NCBI GenBank assembly: GCA_963678705.1
Contig: OY783203.1
Coordinates: 19,078,535-19,142,534, forward strand
Length of the DNA: 64,000 nucleotides
Source: Panorpa germanica
Taxonomy: Eukaryota > Arthropoda > Insecta > Mecoptera > Panorpidae
Direction of reading: 5' to 3'
Position 1 is the first letter of the stretch; every line of letters starts with the position of its first letter. The notes beneath the pieces were generated by a model, which had not been told where the DNA came from, did not search any database, and saw nothing but the letters and a program-made list of their open reading frames with translations. The position numbers and the translations under genes were made by a program. This document shows, piece by piece, positions 45,056 to 56,254 of this stretch.

Positions 45056-45079
45056 TATATATATATATATATATATATT
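45056..45079. repeat. (TA)n microsatellite
   Basis: About twelve uninterrupted TA units. Confidence 0.9.
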
Positions 45080-45714
45080 TGTAATACTGAGCTGTTATTA
45101 ATATAGGACAATATGTATTCAACATAACAGTAGGCCGCCCATTCAATAAAACAGCTTCTACGGCTGCTAGCTGAGCAGCGATGGTGTCTGGTGTCTGGTG
45201 TCGGTAGTCAAGTTGTTAGAGATTTTAGTATGACGTATATCTTCTATATATTGACGTTCATAACCAAAGCGTGTGAGATGTAGGCTAAAAGCTTTTATCG
45301 TTATGGATTGTATAGCTAAAGTAATATGGAATATATGACTTATCGAACATACTAACATGTTAATAGCATCATAGTAACTCTAGCTCTCTGTAAATATGAT
45401 AGAAATATCCTAAACAAACATAATATCCTTAGACAATACTTACGAGTGGTTTTATATATGACACTGTTTTAAAATTGTCCTTGGAAGTTTCGCCAGTACA
45501 TTAAAATTGACATGTGGGTAGAAAATTAAAATTCACTATCCTAATTACTATTAATTGTTGGTGGTACAAGTATAACTTCATAAATACTACTATTGTCAGT
45601 CATACATGGTTCGCATTAACAACTTTATCAGGTATCATGACAGTTAAAAAATGGCGCGAAATTTACAATGACACTAAAAGATTATACATGATGTATATAC
45701 TTTTTTTATTTTAT

Positions 45715-46137
45715 GACAAGTATATACCAATCCCTTGTTTAGAAATAGTATGCATAATTTTTTTTATTGCTAGTTTTCCTGGAGTATTATATCATTTTGG
45801 AATCCTGAAGAGTTGCGCCAATTTTTAAAAAAACTTGCTATAGTAGTGTTCATACTTTTTTTTACACCACGATGACTTAAAGTGAACAGAAAGTAATAAT
45901 CTTTAAAAAATTTAGGGAAAAAAATAATTTCGATTGATTTTTGTGTGAAAACTACTAGCATTCTGGGATTTTTAATGGTTGTGGTGTATAGCTGTGCTAT
46001 TTAGGTAGCCGATACAAAAAAAAAATCAGAAATATTTGAAAAATTGTGGTCTTGGTAGTTGAAAACATCTTAAGGTAAATTTTTTTTTTCAAGGACCACC
46101 CTCTGGTGCCCGCTTATCGTTGAATTTTGGGACCTGT
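45715..46137 (+). mobile_element. Long-TIR foldback element, copy 3, deleted
   Basis: The centre (TTGTTTAGAAATAGTATGCA; TTTTCCTGGAGTATTAT) and right arm match copy 1 in the same orientation. About 100 bp of the right arm are deleted before CACCCTCTGGTGCCCGCTTA, and it ends GGGACCTGTATA. The left arm is absent. Confidence 0.7.
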
Positions 46138-46228
46138 ATATAAGGTTCATTTAATAACAATATTAATTTTGCTTTAGATATAGACTAGAGTAGGGTAAAA
46201 AGAATCGCGTTGCACAAGTAACGCGTTA

Positions 46229-46708
46229 ATGGGCTTGTGAACCATGCAGTAACGTAGCGTGCCTTAGACGGGCCCTGTAACAAAATGTGGTAAAGGGCTT
46301 AAATAATGGGTAATGATTTTTCACAAAAGAAACAAAGCAAATCGCATTAATTTAAAATATTTATATATTGATTATACGTTATTACTTACAATTAATACTC
46401 CTAAGAACTAAGCTAAGTACGGCCTAAGAGTTTAAGTGAGATTGTGTATAACATTTTTCGAATTTTTGCTTACACAAGTTTGGGGCCCTTGTAGCCCGGG
46501 GGGCCCGTCTCATTGATACAGCTGACACGGCGGTAGCTACGCCTCTGGAACCTTGTCTTACTTTCTATAAAAAGTAAAGTTGTGTACCAGAACCTCAAAT
46601 GTTCAATTATTTTTTAATAACTCGATATATTTTAGGTGATATTAGCAAATAAAGTAGTATTTTTTTTCTTTAATTATTAAAGAGATTCAATGTTTTAGAA
46701 AATTCCAA
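46229..46708 (+). mobile_element. MITE family A, broken copy 6, carrying a hAT MITE
   Basis: AATGGGCTTGTGAACCATG at 46229-46246 resumes after 46547 as GAACCTTGTCTTACTTTCTA and continues with the family A order (GTACCAGAACCTCAAATG). It lines up best with the short copy at 58347-58642. Confidence 0.7.
46247..46547 (+). mobile_element. hAT-type MITE family B, copy 1
   Basis: The 301 bp element starts CAGTAACGTAGCGTGCC and ends GGTAGCTACGCCTCTG, hAT-style CAG...CTG ends. It is flanked by the 8 bp duplication GAACCATG / GAACCTTG (46239-46246, 46548-46555; one mismatch). Other copies are at 48409-48560 and 61459-61760. Confidence 0.85.
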
Positions 46709-46710
46709 TA

Positions 46711-46964
46711 CCCAAGTAAACAATTTGGTGAGGTGTCCTGTTTTGTGACGTTGCTATGATTATTGCACTTCAATTAAAGTTCGCATCAACTTTAGCTTCA
46801 TTTGTATTCCGACAGGTGGAGTGGTTTCACCATCTGTAGTCGATAAAATAGACATTTCATATAAACGACTGTGAGAAACTGAACTGTAAATAATCTCTTT
46901 CATTACAAAAAAATCATTAGCGTTTTCAATATGATGTCAAAGTGACTCTAAAATGTTTACTGGG
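46711..46964 (-). mobile_element. MITE family L, copy 3, complete
   Basis: The 254 bp element starts CCCAAGTAAACAATTTGGTG and ends AAATGTTTACTGGG, a TIR of about 15 bp. It matches 4285-4528 in inverted orientation. Confidence 0.8.
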
Positions 46965-47140
46965 ACATGTTACGTTACATGAAACAAATATGTCATCTCT
47001 TTTATACAACAGAACCGCATACGAGTGTTTGTATGATACGTCGTTTACTACTGACAGCTGCCTTGTGTATTCCATGAAGAATTATATAACGAAAGCTTCC
47101 AACAATAAAAATAATCTCGATTATAATCCAAATAACCATA

Positions 47141-47310
47141 GTTCAGCGGCGTCTTATACTTAAAAGAGGTTATAAATCAATAATACGATAATGATATTTA
47201 TCTTATTCGCTTCTATATACATTATAGAAAAATAAGTGAGTCAGTGCTTTTTAGTTATATCGACAGTTTATACCCCACAACTTGTTTTAAGTATGAGACG
47301 CCGTCGAACT
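47141..47310 (+). mobile_element. Palindromic MITE K, copy 1
   Basis: GTTCAGCGGCGTCTTATACT on the left and AGTATGAGACGCCGTCGAAC on the right form inverted ends, with a ~120 bp centre shared with 63425-63600. Confidence 0.75.
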
Positions 47311-47942
47311 CTCGTAATTTGAACTATACTTATTACTACTTATTTCTTGAAAGACAAGCGGTAACACTAAAATTTAAATTTATATAAATTTGTTAACTCC
47401 GTAAACATTTGGATATTTAAAAAAAAAACGTACATATTTCAAACAAAAATGAAACAAACACCCAAGTCGACCCGCGCTTGTTGGAAAACCCTATGTTAGT
47501 ACAACCGATAAAACCAATAGCGTACAAAATAAGTCAATAGAGTCAAAAATTAAGAAATAGACCAATAAACGTTGTCAATATTTTTTTTAATAACTTAAAA
47601 ACATTAAAAATTTTGAATTTAAATTTGAATACCAATAATCGGGTGCTCGTATAATTTCCATGATATAGTAGTAGTGATGACAGGACAGATGGCGGTGTAT
47701 TTATCTTATGCAATAATTAATTATCTGCCGCGTGTGATGTAATGACTAAAGTTGGTTAGGCTGACCTAGAACTGAGCTATGACAAGAAGATGGAATCGAC
47801 CATCGAAATCAATAGGTATGTAGGATTGGCATAAAAAAAATAAATAATTTTTGGACCGTGGGAAGTCACAATGTGACAACCCACTCATAAATAACAAATT
47901 ATATATATGTACTGTGAGAGTTAATATTCGAAATATATATTA

Positions 47943-48060
47943 CCAGAATTTAAGCCCGTTGCAAGCGACGTATTTGTTTTGTGTGTAAATTGAATTTAAT
48001 TTCAAATTTAATTAAGTTATTCGCAGTGGAAGCTCGGTCTAAATGGGCGTTTCAAATATA
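47943..48060 (-). mobile_element. Helitron-like 3' end (family G), copy 3
   Basis: On the minus strand it has the hairpin CGTCGCTTGCAACG and then GGCTTAAATTCTGG followed by T, so the end is CTGG|T. The interior (AAATTTAATTTCAATT) matches 11200-11235. Confidence 0.5.
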
Positions 48061-48149
48061 TATATATATTATAATTAACCAAATGGCAATGTACAGTAAC
48101 CAAAAAGAATGACAAACTCATAGATCTTAACAAATCTGATGCTCTTTTT

Positions 48150-48408
48150 TTTTACTATTTTTACTGTTGATAGCTATTAGCACTTAAACCAATATATTAC
48201 ATTTTATAATACATAGTCTACTTCATTTCACTATTCTATTTTAAATTATTTTCCGTACGTTGCTTTTCTAATAACTTCCTTTTCCATCTGATACATCGCC
48301 CTCCAACTATGACGTCACCCATTGCATTGCATTCCCTGATTCTTTATTCTACTATCACTTTCTTTATTACTGTGTAACACTTTTCCACATGTCTGCTAAT
48401 GGTATACT
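48150..48408 (-). mobile_element. tRNA-headed retroposon family C, 3' part
   Basis: It matches 3100-3400 (CCAATATATTACATTTTATA; TTGCATTCCCTGATTCTT; TTTCTTTATTACTGTGTAAC) and carries a degraded stem-loop tail at about 48164-48188. It is cut at the right by MITE B. Confidence 0.7.
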
Positions 48409-48560
48409 CAGTAGCGTAGCGTGCCTTAGACGGGTCTTGTATCAAAATTTGTTCGGGGGCCCTAATAATGAGATTCTTTACAAAAGGAACAAGAATTAAA
48501 ATAATTATTGATTATACGTTATTACTTACAATTAATACTCCTAGGAGCTAAGCTAGGCAA
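48409..48560 (+). mobile_element. hAT-type MITE family B, copy 2, truncated
   Basis: CAGTAGCGTAGCGTGCCTTA starts the element; the interior matches 46250-46420 up to CTAAGCTAGGCAA. The right end is missing. It interrupts the family C retroposon. Confidence 0.75.
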
Positions 48561-48757
48561 ACAATTCGAATCAAATATACACTATTCTTGCCTTTGTTCG
48601 ACGAACTTATTTATTAAATCATTCATAGCTGAAGACGATTTCAGTTTTTCTAAATCTCGAAAAAAAAACGACCGCTAATAAATGAGTTCGCAAGCCTATT
48701 GAAGCAAGCGCATCTAGTCAGTTTTATGACTTAACATGAGAGACTAACTTTATTTTT

Positions 48758-49175
48758 TTTTTTTTTACAAAGAATATTACAACTAAGAGTGGCTTATCTA
48801 GTAATTTATATATAAAAAAGTTAAATATAATTGTTCAGTTCTAGTCCACTAACTAGTTTCAAAATTTTAAACATTACAAAAAAGAAACAAAAAGAAAAAA
48901 AACCACGTGTGTGGTTTGTAGTAGCAGAATCACAGGATCTTCATCTTCAATCTGCGCAGATTCTCTCTGTTATTGCTGCAAAATGTCTTCATTCTGGTGG
49001 TTCTGCAGTCGCAGTAGATGTTTGCTTGCTGCCTTTCTGACTTCTTCGTCTACGGTGGGCATCTTTAGATCGCGGTGTAAATTATCATTCTGTATGTACC
49101 AGGGCGCATTTGTAATGCTCCGTAGTACCTTGTTTTGGAAAGTTTGGATTTTTGTTAAATTGGTTTTCTTGGTAC
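48758..49175 (-). mobile_element. Jockey-type LINE 3' fragment with poly(A) and target duplication
   Basis: The minus-strand reading LTKIQTFQNKVLRSITNAPW, then YIQNDNLHRDLKMPTVDEEV and RKAASKHLLRLQNHQ, stops after a Gln-rich end. This is the C-terminal block of Jockey. The poly(A) is seen as poly-T at about 48752-48766. AACTTTATTTTT flanks it at 48746-48757 and 49176-49187. Confidence 0.85.
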
Positions 49176-49995
49176 AACTTTATTTTTAATGCAGTAAAAT
49201 AATTGATTTTAGGGTTCACATATTCATCACCCTGTATATATGAGTTATTCATGTAAATTCTCGTTCACCTGAGCTTTTACACACAATGGGTTATTACATA
49301 AATTACATTTTGCAATTGTGGTGCTTTGCTATGTATGTTAATTGATGAGATGTTTCTGTGAACACATTAATCTAATATTTATTAGTATATAAGATGATGA
49401 ATCAATATACAATAAGCCCCAACGCACAAACGAGATCCCTATGGACATTGATAACCATCACAATACATGGGATACAACACAGATACATACCTATATGCAA
49501 ATGTATGTGTGCTACAGGTGGAACATACTACATACAAAGTACACACTGGTACACAGTTTCTAAGAAGCAAATTTCAATCTACATAAAATAAACATTATAG
49601 ATCACCAAACTGTTTTTGCGGATGAGATGAAACAATTGATGCCATCTATGAGTAGTAAGATGAAACCCTGTTAATTCATTGAGAACTCCATACACTGTTA
49701 CACAGGTTATCAAGAACATTCCAAAGTACAATTGCAAATAATTACGATCCAACTTCATCCCCTAAGATAACCGCTATCCTATCAGAAAAGGCAATTATCC
49801 CATTCCCTAATTTATGTCCTAAACGTTAATTCTAAACCGCTACTAAAACAATCTAAATCGGACTTAGGGAAAAGCACACGTAGGAAGTCTAAGAGCTGTT
49901 AGGAAGTTGATGCTAAATAAGTAGAAAGCATTTTAAAGGTTCGTCTACATCCGAGCAATATACGAGTACAATGTATACTAGACACCTTTACTTTA

Positions 49996-51020
49996 CCCAG
50001 TAATCATTTTGGAATCACTTTGTCACGAAAGAGTTCATGAATTAAATGAATGTCGCTAGGCTATACATTCTTCCATATAATCATTATTTACAATTCATGA
50101 CTTCTGAATGATACTTAAGAAAGTGAATCTATCTCTTCCTTTCCTCATCGTATCACTTTCTCTGTCCTCTCATTTGGATCAATATTTTGGAGTCACTTTA
50201 ACATCATATTAAAGATGCGTATGAATTTCTTGTCATGAAAAAGTTCATTTGCAGTTCGGTTTCTCACAGCCGTTCATATGAAATGTCTATTCTATCGGCT
50301 ACAAATGTCGAAACCATTTCACCTGTCGGAATACAAATGCAGATAAAGTTGATGCGAACTATAATTGAAGTGCATTGGTCATAGAAACGTCACAAAACAG
50401 GACACGTGAGCAAATAGGCTTGTGTCTTATGTCTTAATTTCTATAAAAGTGTACTATATATTGATAAAGTTGGTTACTAAAACCTCAAATGTTTAATTAT
50501 TTTTTAATAACTCCTTATATATCAGGAGATATTAACAATTAAAAAAGTCATTTTTTCTCTTTAATTATTAAAGTGATTCAACGTTGTACACATTTTAACT
50601 GCATGTGGCATCATAGCCTATCTCTTTTATACAACAGAGCGTAAAAGAGATAGCATATTCAAGATATAACTATGGCAAGCTTACACCAAAATATTAAATA
50701 TTATTTACAGTTATTTCGTGGAACATTAATATTTCAATATTATGTTTACCGTAACAAGTAACAATAATAAAAACTTATTATTCTTTGACTTGACTTAATT
50801 ATTTCGACTACCAACAGCTACAAAACATTTCCACAGCACTGACCTACTCAACAAAACACTGACGTTAAAATGCATTTTTCGTCATACAAATATGGCCGAC
50901 ATTTTCTAGCACTAAAACTACAATTCAAATTTTTAATTACTATATCTTCGTCAACATTTAGATATTTAATAAATTAGACACGCCAATACAATGAGGACAC
51001 AAGCCTATTGTTTACTGGGT
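49996..51020 (+). mobile_element. MITE family L, copy 2, interrupted by MITE A
   Basis: A left terminus CCCAGTAATCATTTTGG lies at 49996, then a segment nearly identical to 4141-4510. It runs to CAAAT at 50413 and resumes as ATTGTTTACTGGGT at 51008-51021. Confidence 0.75.
50413..51009 (+). mobile_element. MITE family A, copy 3
   Basis: The copy starts AATAGGCTTGTGTC and ends GACACAAGCCTATT. It sits exactly inside the right end of MITE L copy 2, whose uninterrupted sequence is at 4505-4528. Confidence 0.85.
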
Positions 51021-51659
51021 AGCAATATAACTGCTTTTTCATCTTATACTTTTGGAAGAAGCAAATGACGCTTTCAATTCAAATAATGCTAGCCATACAT
51101 GTAAAGATTTACCTGAGCAGAGTACCTGACAGGTCAACCGGAGAGTGTATGTGATAAAACTGTGAAGATAACTGTACAGTTTTATCAGATATCATAGTAA
51201 TCAGTATTATGAACAGACAAACTATGAACAGATTAATATTGTATTATATTTAACATGGCAACAATCCAATGGAGTCTAATCGAGCAACTTATAACGTGAT
51301 TAGATTAGATGACTAAACATATTTCTAAGTGAATATAAGTTATCTTAACATATTGTACATATTTGAGTATTGTCTGGCACTTGAATGGATTATCTGCTAT
51401 TGAATCAATTTCTTGAAGATGCTTTATTCAATTTTATATTTTTCTTTCACATTTGGTTTTCTTTGTGATGTGGAAGGGGTTTTAATATAATACAATGGTT
51501 TCAGGGGGCGTCAAATAGACGACAGTAGATGTCCTTGAAAAATAAAATGAAAACACAAAAAAATACAATGATTCAGCATGTGTTGTAATGTTCCTATCAA
51601 AATAAACCAAATAATATTTTAACATATATGTTTTATATTAAATATTAATATTTCGATTA

Positions 51660-51880
51660 ATTTTTGTAAATTTTGTTTATTTAACGTGGGCTTCTTTCCG
51701 ATGCTAAGTTCTATTGCTGACTACTATGTTGGCAATATTTATGGTGCCTATGACATATTTGGATTACACCAGCTAGCTTATTAATATTATGAATATAAGG
51801 AGGCATATAATGAAATTAATGGTAATAACAACGAAGCTCTCAGACACTGTGTCGTCTATCAGTGTAAGGTCAAAATGATT
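51660..51880 (-). mobile_element. SINE S, degraded inverted copy
   Basis: TTTATTTAACGTGGGCTTCT...GATGCTAAGTTCTATTGC matches the S 3' end, and CAGACACTGTGTCGTC the head. The B box is lost. Confidence 0.65.
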
Positions 51881-51944
51881 GAACACAGATTTAATCCGCC
51901 AGTGCAGTTAGTACATAATTGAATACTCAATCAATATAATATGA

Positions 51945-51945
<1 letters not shown>

Positions 51946-52019
<74 letters not shown>

Positions 52020-52020
52020 T
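51946..52020. repeat. (TA)n microsatellite, about 75 bp
   Basis: Uninterrupted AT dinucleotides except for one C near 52013. Confidence 0.95.
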
Positions 52021-52299
52021 GCGAATAGACACATTAGTTTTGCCCATTTGTCTTTGATGCCGTAATGATAATCTCAGTTAGCTGGAGATCGATATAATTA
52101 ACTAATTATACGGTAATGAGCTATTATGTTTGCATAACATTATTTACGGAGATTTACTCATCCATCAAAGGATATTTAAATTAGAATCAATTAAAAACTA
52201 GTATGACATTGAATTATGATAGATTTGTATTATTTCATATTCTGTTATGTGATGTACGAATTATTATATACTAGTATTATTATATTTATTAATTATAAA

Positions 52300-52350
52300 C
52301 GCTGACTGCTGAGTCCTCGGGTTCGATCCCCGGATATCGGCCATATCATG
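52300..52350 (+). mobile_element. SINE head fragment with B box
   Basis: GCTGACTGCTGAGTCCTCGG followed by the B box GGGTTCGATCCCCGG matches the tRNA-like heads of families S and C. The body is absent. Confidence 0.6.
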
Positions 52351-52368
52351 TTTACACACAAGATCAAT

Positions 52369-53067
52369 AGGGCTTCACACGAGACAAGAAAAGATGAGAG
52401 TTTCAAAATTCTCGCCTCGTTCTCGTTAGTTAAGAAAAAAATAGGTATCGTTTCAGTCTCGTTATCGTCTCGTAATCGTTCTCGGAACTTACTCCTAAGA
52501 TAGTCCTAAACAAAGTAATTCATTATATTATTTCGGCTAATTATTTTTTTAATTCTAAATTTATCACACAGTAAGCATATCGCTTTTTTCTCACCATTAA
52601 TTGTAAAGGAACACAGTTGACCAACTGGTTTAATTTTACTTAATGCATCATCACTTTCATCTAATCTCGGCCTTTTTGTCATGTTGACTCTACCAACACC
52701 TACACTCAACATTAGCACTAAAACACCTTCAAACAATTGCATTGTAAATAATTTATATTCACATTTATTTTCCCTTAAGAAATTCGAAAATTATAAAATA
52801 AAATATTTAACAGATGTTTGTTTACCAGATTTTGTATTTCGTAAATATACGACCTAACCTTTTTTGTAATAAGAAAAGGTTAAGCGTTTATGTTGTTGTT
52901 AATTTATTTTTCTGGCAATATTTTTTTGAAATAACATTAACGAGACCAGAATCGAGACTCTCGGGTCTCATCGTATGTGGTCTCGGTACCGTCTCAATAG
53001 TTTTCAGAAATGTCTCGTCTCGTATCGTAAAATCGTAGATAAGTCTCGTGCTCGTGTGAAGCACTAC
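52369..53067 (-). mobile_element. hAT element derivative with BED-finger remnant
   Basis: The 699 bp element is flanked by a perfect 8 bp duplication AGATCAAT (52361-52368 and 53068-53075). The ends are imperfect inverted repeats (AGGGCTTCACACGAGACAAG; CTCGTGCTCGTGTGAAGCAC). On the minus strand a short frame (52682-52506) reads KRPRLDESDD and then LCSFTINGEKKAICLLCDKF, with the CxxC of a zinc finger like the BED domain at the N-terminus of hAT transposases. The catalytic domain is deleted, so it is non-autonomous. Confidence 0.85.
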
Positions 53068-53279
53068 AGATCAATTACCGATCTAGTAAGTTACGCACTA
53101 ATTGGCTCGATCACGGTTTGGATGAGTGAGTTGTGACACCCGTTCAGATTGTGCCTGTGATGGTATGCGAATGAGGGTTAATCCGTGGACATTGCATCCC
53201 TCGTGCTAGTGGTGAACAGTTTCCTCCTTCCATGTACAAAAGCAAATGAAATTTCTGCACAAACTTCGCGAGTTTATGG

Positions 53280-53495
53280 CCAATAAAGCCTGGCATCGCA
53301 AACCTCTAGGAGTAGAGGAAGTGGAGTAGTGTATAACTCGTATTCCGATCTCCGGATCAGACTTATATTTTATAGGTTTGGTTGTTATGAAATTAAATTG
53401 ATTATGTACATACAAAATCATAAACTTATTAGCTTAGGTAGTAATGGTGTTTACATATAGGAGGCCACGATACCGCAAAACTATCAACATATTAT
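53280..53495 (+). mobile_element. SINE S, degraded copy
   Basis: GATCTCCGGATCAGACTTAT, TTTTATAGGTTTGGTTGTTA and TTATTAGCTTAGGTAGTAAT, then AGGCCACGATACCGCAAAAC, follow the S order. The B box is eroded. Confidence 0.65.
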
Positions 53496-54239
53496 AAGAT
53501 TCAAGTATAGCAAGTAGAAATTAAAAAAATGCAATAAGTGCCGGATTATTGAGGGTGCCGGGTTATCAAGGTTCTACTGTACATACATATGGATCTACGT
53601 GATGGTAAAACATTTTTGAATATTTGATCTATCTTATTCAATATTTGGTAGTGATATTTTCCAATATAAGTTCAACCGAATAAAGAATGAACATCTCAAT
53701 ATTTCTGGAATAATATGTATGTTATAACATTTCTTTTTATTGATTTTAGGATAGACTGTTTGGTGACGGTTGTCATCCCATTAAGCAAAGGAATCATCAA
53801 TCAACTCTGGAGCTTTCAATTGTAACTGTAATTGTTTTTCAAATGTAAATAATACTTAGTACAATTTTCGTTAATATAAAAATATATATTAGTAATACAA
53901 ATTAAGTAACAAAAAAGAAATTCATACATAGCTTATATTTAAAAAAAAGTATTTTTATATTTAAAAATCATTGTGTTTTAAGTTTTAATATTTTATAACT
54001 TTTGGAACCAAAACGAGAAGATGCAGACGAACAAATCTTCAACATTTCAAGACGTCACTTAACCCAATATGAAGATCTTTAGTGTAATGTAGTTTCTTTA
54101 TTATATTATTGTTACTTATATTGCAGAATCAAAAGAACAAGCTGTACTCCAGATCTTCAAGACACATGGTATTGTTCAATAATTTAATTTACTTTATATG
54201 TAGTTCTAGTCATGTATTATTATTTATTATATTAATTGT

Positions 54240-55085
54240 GTGCCTTTCGGCTTAACAATCTACATTATTATATTTCTTAATGCATTTCATATAAATTCAA
54301 AGTTAAAAACTAAACATAAACTATTCTAGACTATTACTACTTCGAATAGTACTTTCTGTTTCTTTTTTTTCTTGATCCTCTCTCTTCATGTCTCCTACTC
54401 CTTCTTTATTTACACCGTTTCCTGCATCTCCTTCCTTATTGCCTGTATCTTCATCTATCCACTCTTGCCTTCCTTGTCTCCTCTCGACAAACCCTCTATT
54501 ATCTTTTCACTATCCTTCCTGCCTTCTCTCTTCGTTTTCACTTCTCCACTTATGTCTATTACAGGCATAAACGCTCTATCTTTACTATTTCCTCTTGACT
54601 CTCTTCCTTTACTTTTTTATTATTGTCTCTATCTCCGTCATCCACCTCTTGTCCTTATCTCCTTTCCAAAAATCCTCTATTTTTCTGGACTGAAGTTTAA
54701 CTGTTTCCTCGCTACTTCTTTCTTTCTCCTGCTTCCCTTCATTGCCTCTTTTAGTACTTCCTCTCTCTTCATGTTCCTTATGCAACCCAGCTACAAGCTT
54801 ATTTATTGTCCTGTTTCTTCTTTCCTTTTTTCTATTTCCGCCATCCACCTCTTTCCTTCACTGCCTCCCTTTAATAGCTGGCCAATATTAATTTCGCTCA
54901 CTACTTTTTCCTTACAATCAAACTTAATGTGCTCCAGTGTTTCGTCCTCCGTTTCGCACACTCTACACTTTCTTTCCTCACTACTTTCCCAGTATCTGTT
55001 TCCTTTTTCCTCATTTCCCAATCTAAACCTTGCTGTCATTCTTATGTATGTAGTTCTAGTCATGTATATTCCCCCTCTATCGCTC
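54240..55085 (-). mobile_element. LINE N, longest copy, minus orientation
   Basis: The 3' end (GTGTGCCTTTCGGCTTAACA) is at 54240. The coding end lies at about 55063-54803: MTARFRLGNEEKGNRYWESS, then RKCRVCETEDETLEHIKFDC, then a Lys/Glu-rich chain. It matches 33830-34920 inverted and 32380-32620. The 246-codon plus-strand frame is a mirror of this purine-rich strand, not a gene. Confidence 0.75.
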
Positions 55086-55263
55086 GGGACCCTAATTATT
55101 AGTACAAATTGATTTTCATTTAAACGGAGCTAATACCAGTCACCTTATAAATTTTCTATAAAAAAAAAAGCATTTGAATTCAAAACCCATTCTCACTCCT
55201 AGGCCTAGATCCCAATGAGACACGAATCCTTTTACACATGGAATGATATGAACATGCACACAC

Positions 55264-55600
55264 CACCGGTTTTAATTCTGCGCGAAAAGAAAGTCTGTAA
55301 TTTTTTTTAGAAATCACTGCGGCACAGAAAGTTTTTTTTGTAGAACATATAGTTGAATATCAACACACGCACTACGGAACTAATTGGAAGCAGTATGCTG
55401 CATCTCTTTGAGCATGAGAAGATATATTAATACAACAGTATAAAATCGGTTCTTGGCCGAGGCAAGTACTGCATATATACTGAGATAAAGATATCGGCGG
55501 TGTGTGCTATGTATCTTTTAGTATATACTCGTAGAATTAAAACCGGGAAGAAAAAAATCGTGCGGAATTATTCCTTAGTGCGATCTAGGCCTTGTCAATT
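55264..55600 (+). repeat. Repeat D, copy 2, with short inverted ends
   Basis: CCGGTTTTAATTCTGCG at 55264 is mirrored by CGTAGAATTAAAACCGG at about 55526-55542. The interior and the following CGTGCGGAATTATTCC match the D copy at 14195-15385. Confidence 0.6.
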
Positions 55601-55641
55601 TAAGGTTTCAACGTTAAACGTAAGTTTTAGCTTATCATATA

Positions 55642-56165
55642 CAGGGTGTCCCAATATTCATCGATAAGCGGGCACCAGAGGGTGGTATTGCTCATGACTA
55701 CACAAGAAAAAAAAAATTTATCTTATCTTGTTTAGGAATTAGAAACAAAAATAATTTTTTTCGAAAATTGAAACACCTTAAGATGTTTTTAACTACCTTG
55801 ACCACAATTTTTCAAATATTTCTGATTTTTTTTTTGTATCGGCAACCTAAATAGCACTGCTATCCACCACAACCATTAAAAATGCTAGTAGTTTTTACAC
55901 AAAAATCAATCGAAATTATTTTTTTCCCTAAATTTTTTAAAGATTTTTACTTTGTGTCCACTTTAACTCATCGTGGTGTAATAAAAAAGTATGAACACTA
56001 GGCGCATACTCAAGGAGAATTAGCAATAAAAAAATTATGCATAGTATTTCTAAACAAGAACCATATTTTATAAATTGTTGTTGTTGATAGTTATCACTTT
56101 TACAATACCCAAGAGAGGTTCTTTATTGTTGAATGAATTAAAACAAATGGTACAAACAATTTTTC
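55642..56165 (+). mobile_element. Long-TIR foldback element, copy 2, with inverted centre
   Basis: The left arm CAGGGTGTCCCAATATTCAT runs to about 55850 as in copy 1. The centre that follows is in the opposite orientation to copies 1 and 3. The right arm is absent. Confidence 0.8.
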
Positions 56166-56254
56166 ATTTATTTTATAAATTTAATAGTTTATTTACATTA
56201 TAGTAAATGTTCAAAATGTTTGTTCAGCAGCGGTGTTGTTCACATATATGAGTC

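Noticed and set aside
54372-55112. 246-codon plus-strand ORF, Ser/Leu/Phe-rich, looks like a membrane protein
   Set aside because: It is the mirror of the purine-rich sense strand of LINE N, whose minus strand here encodes the CxxC...H....C end. The Leu/Phe/Ser content follows from the composition.
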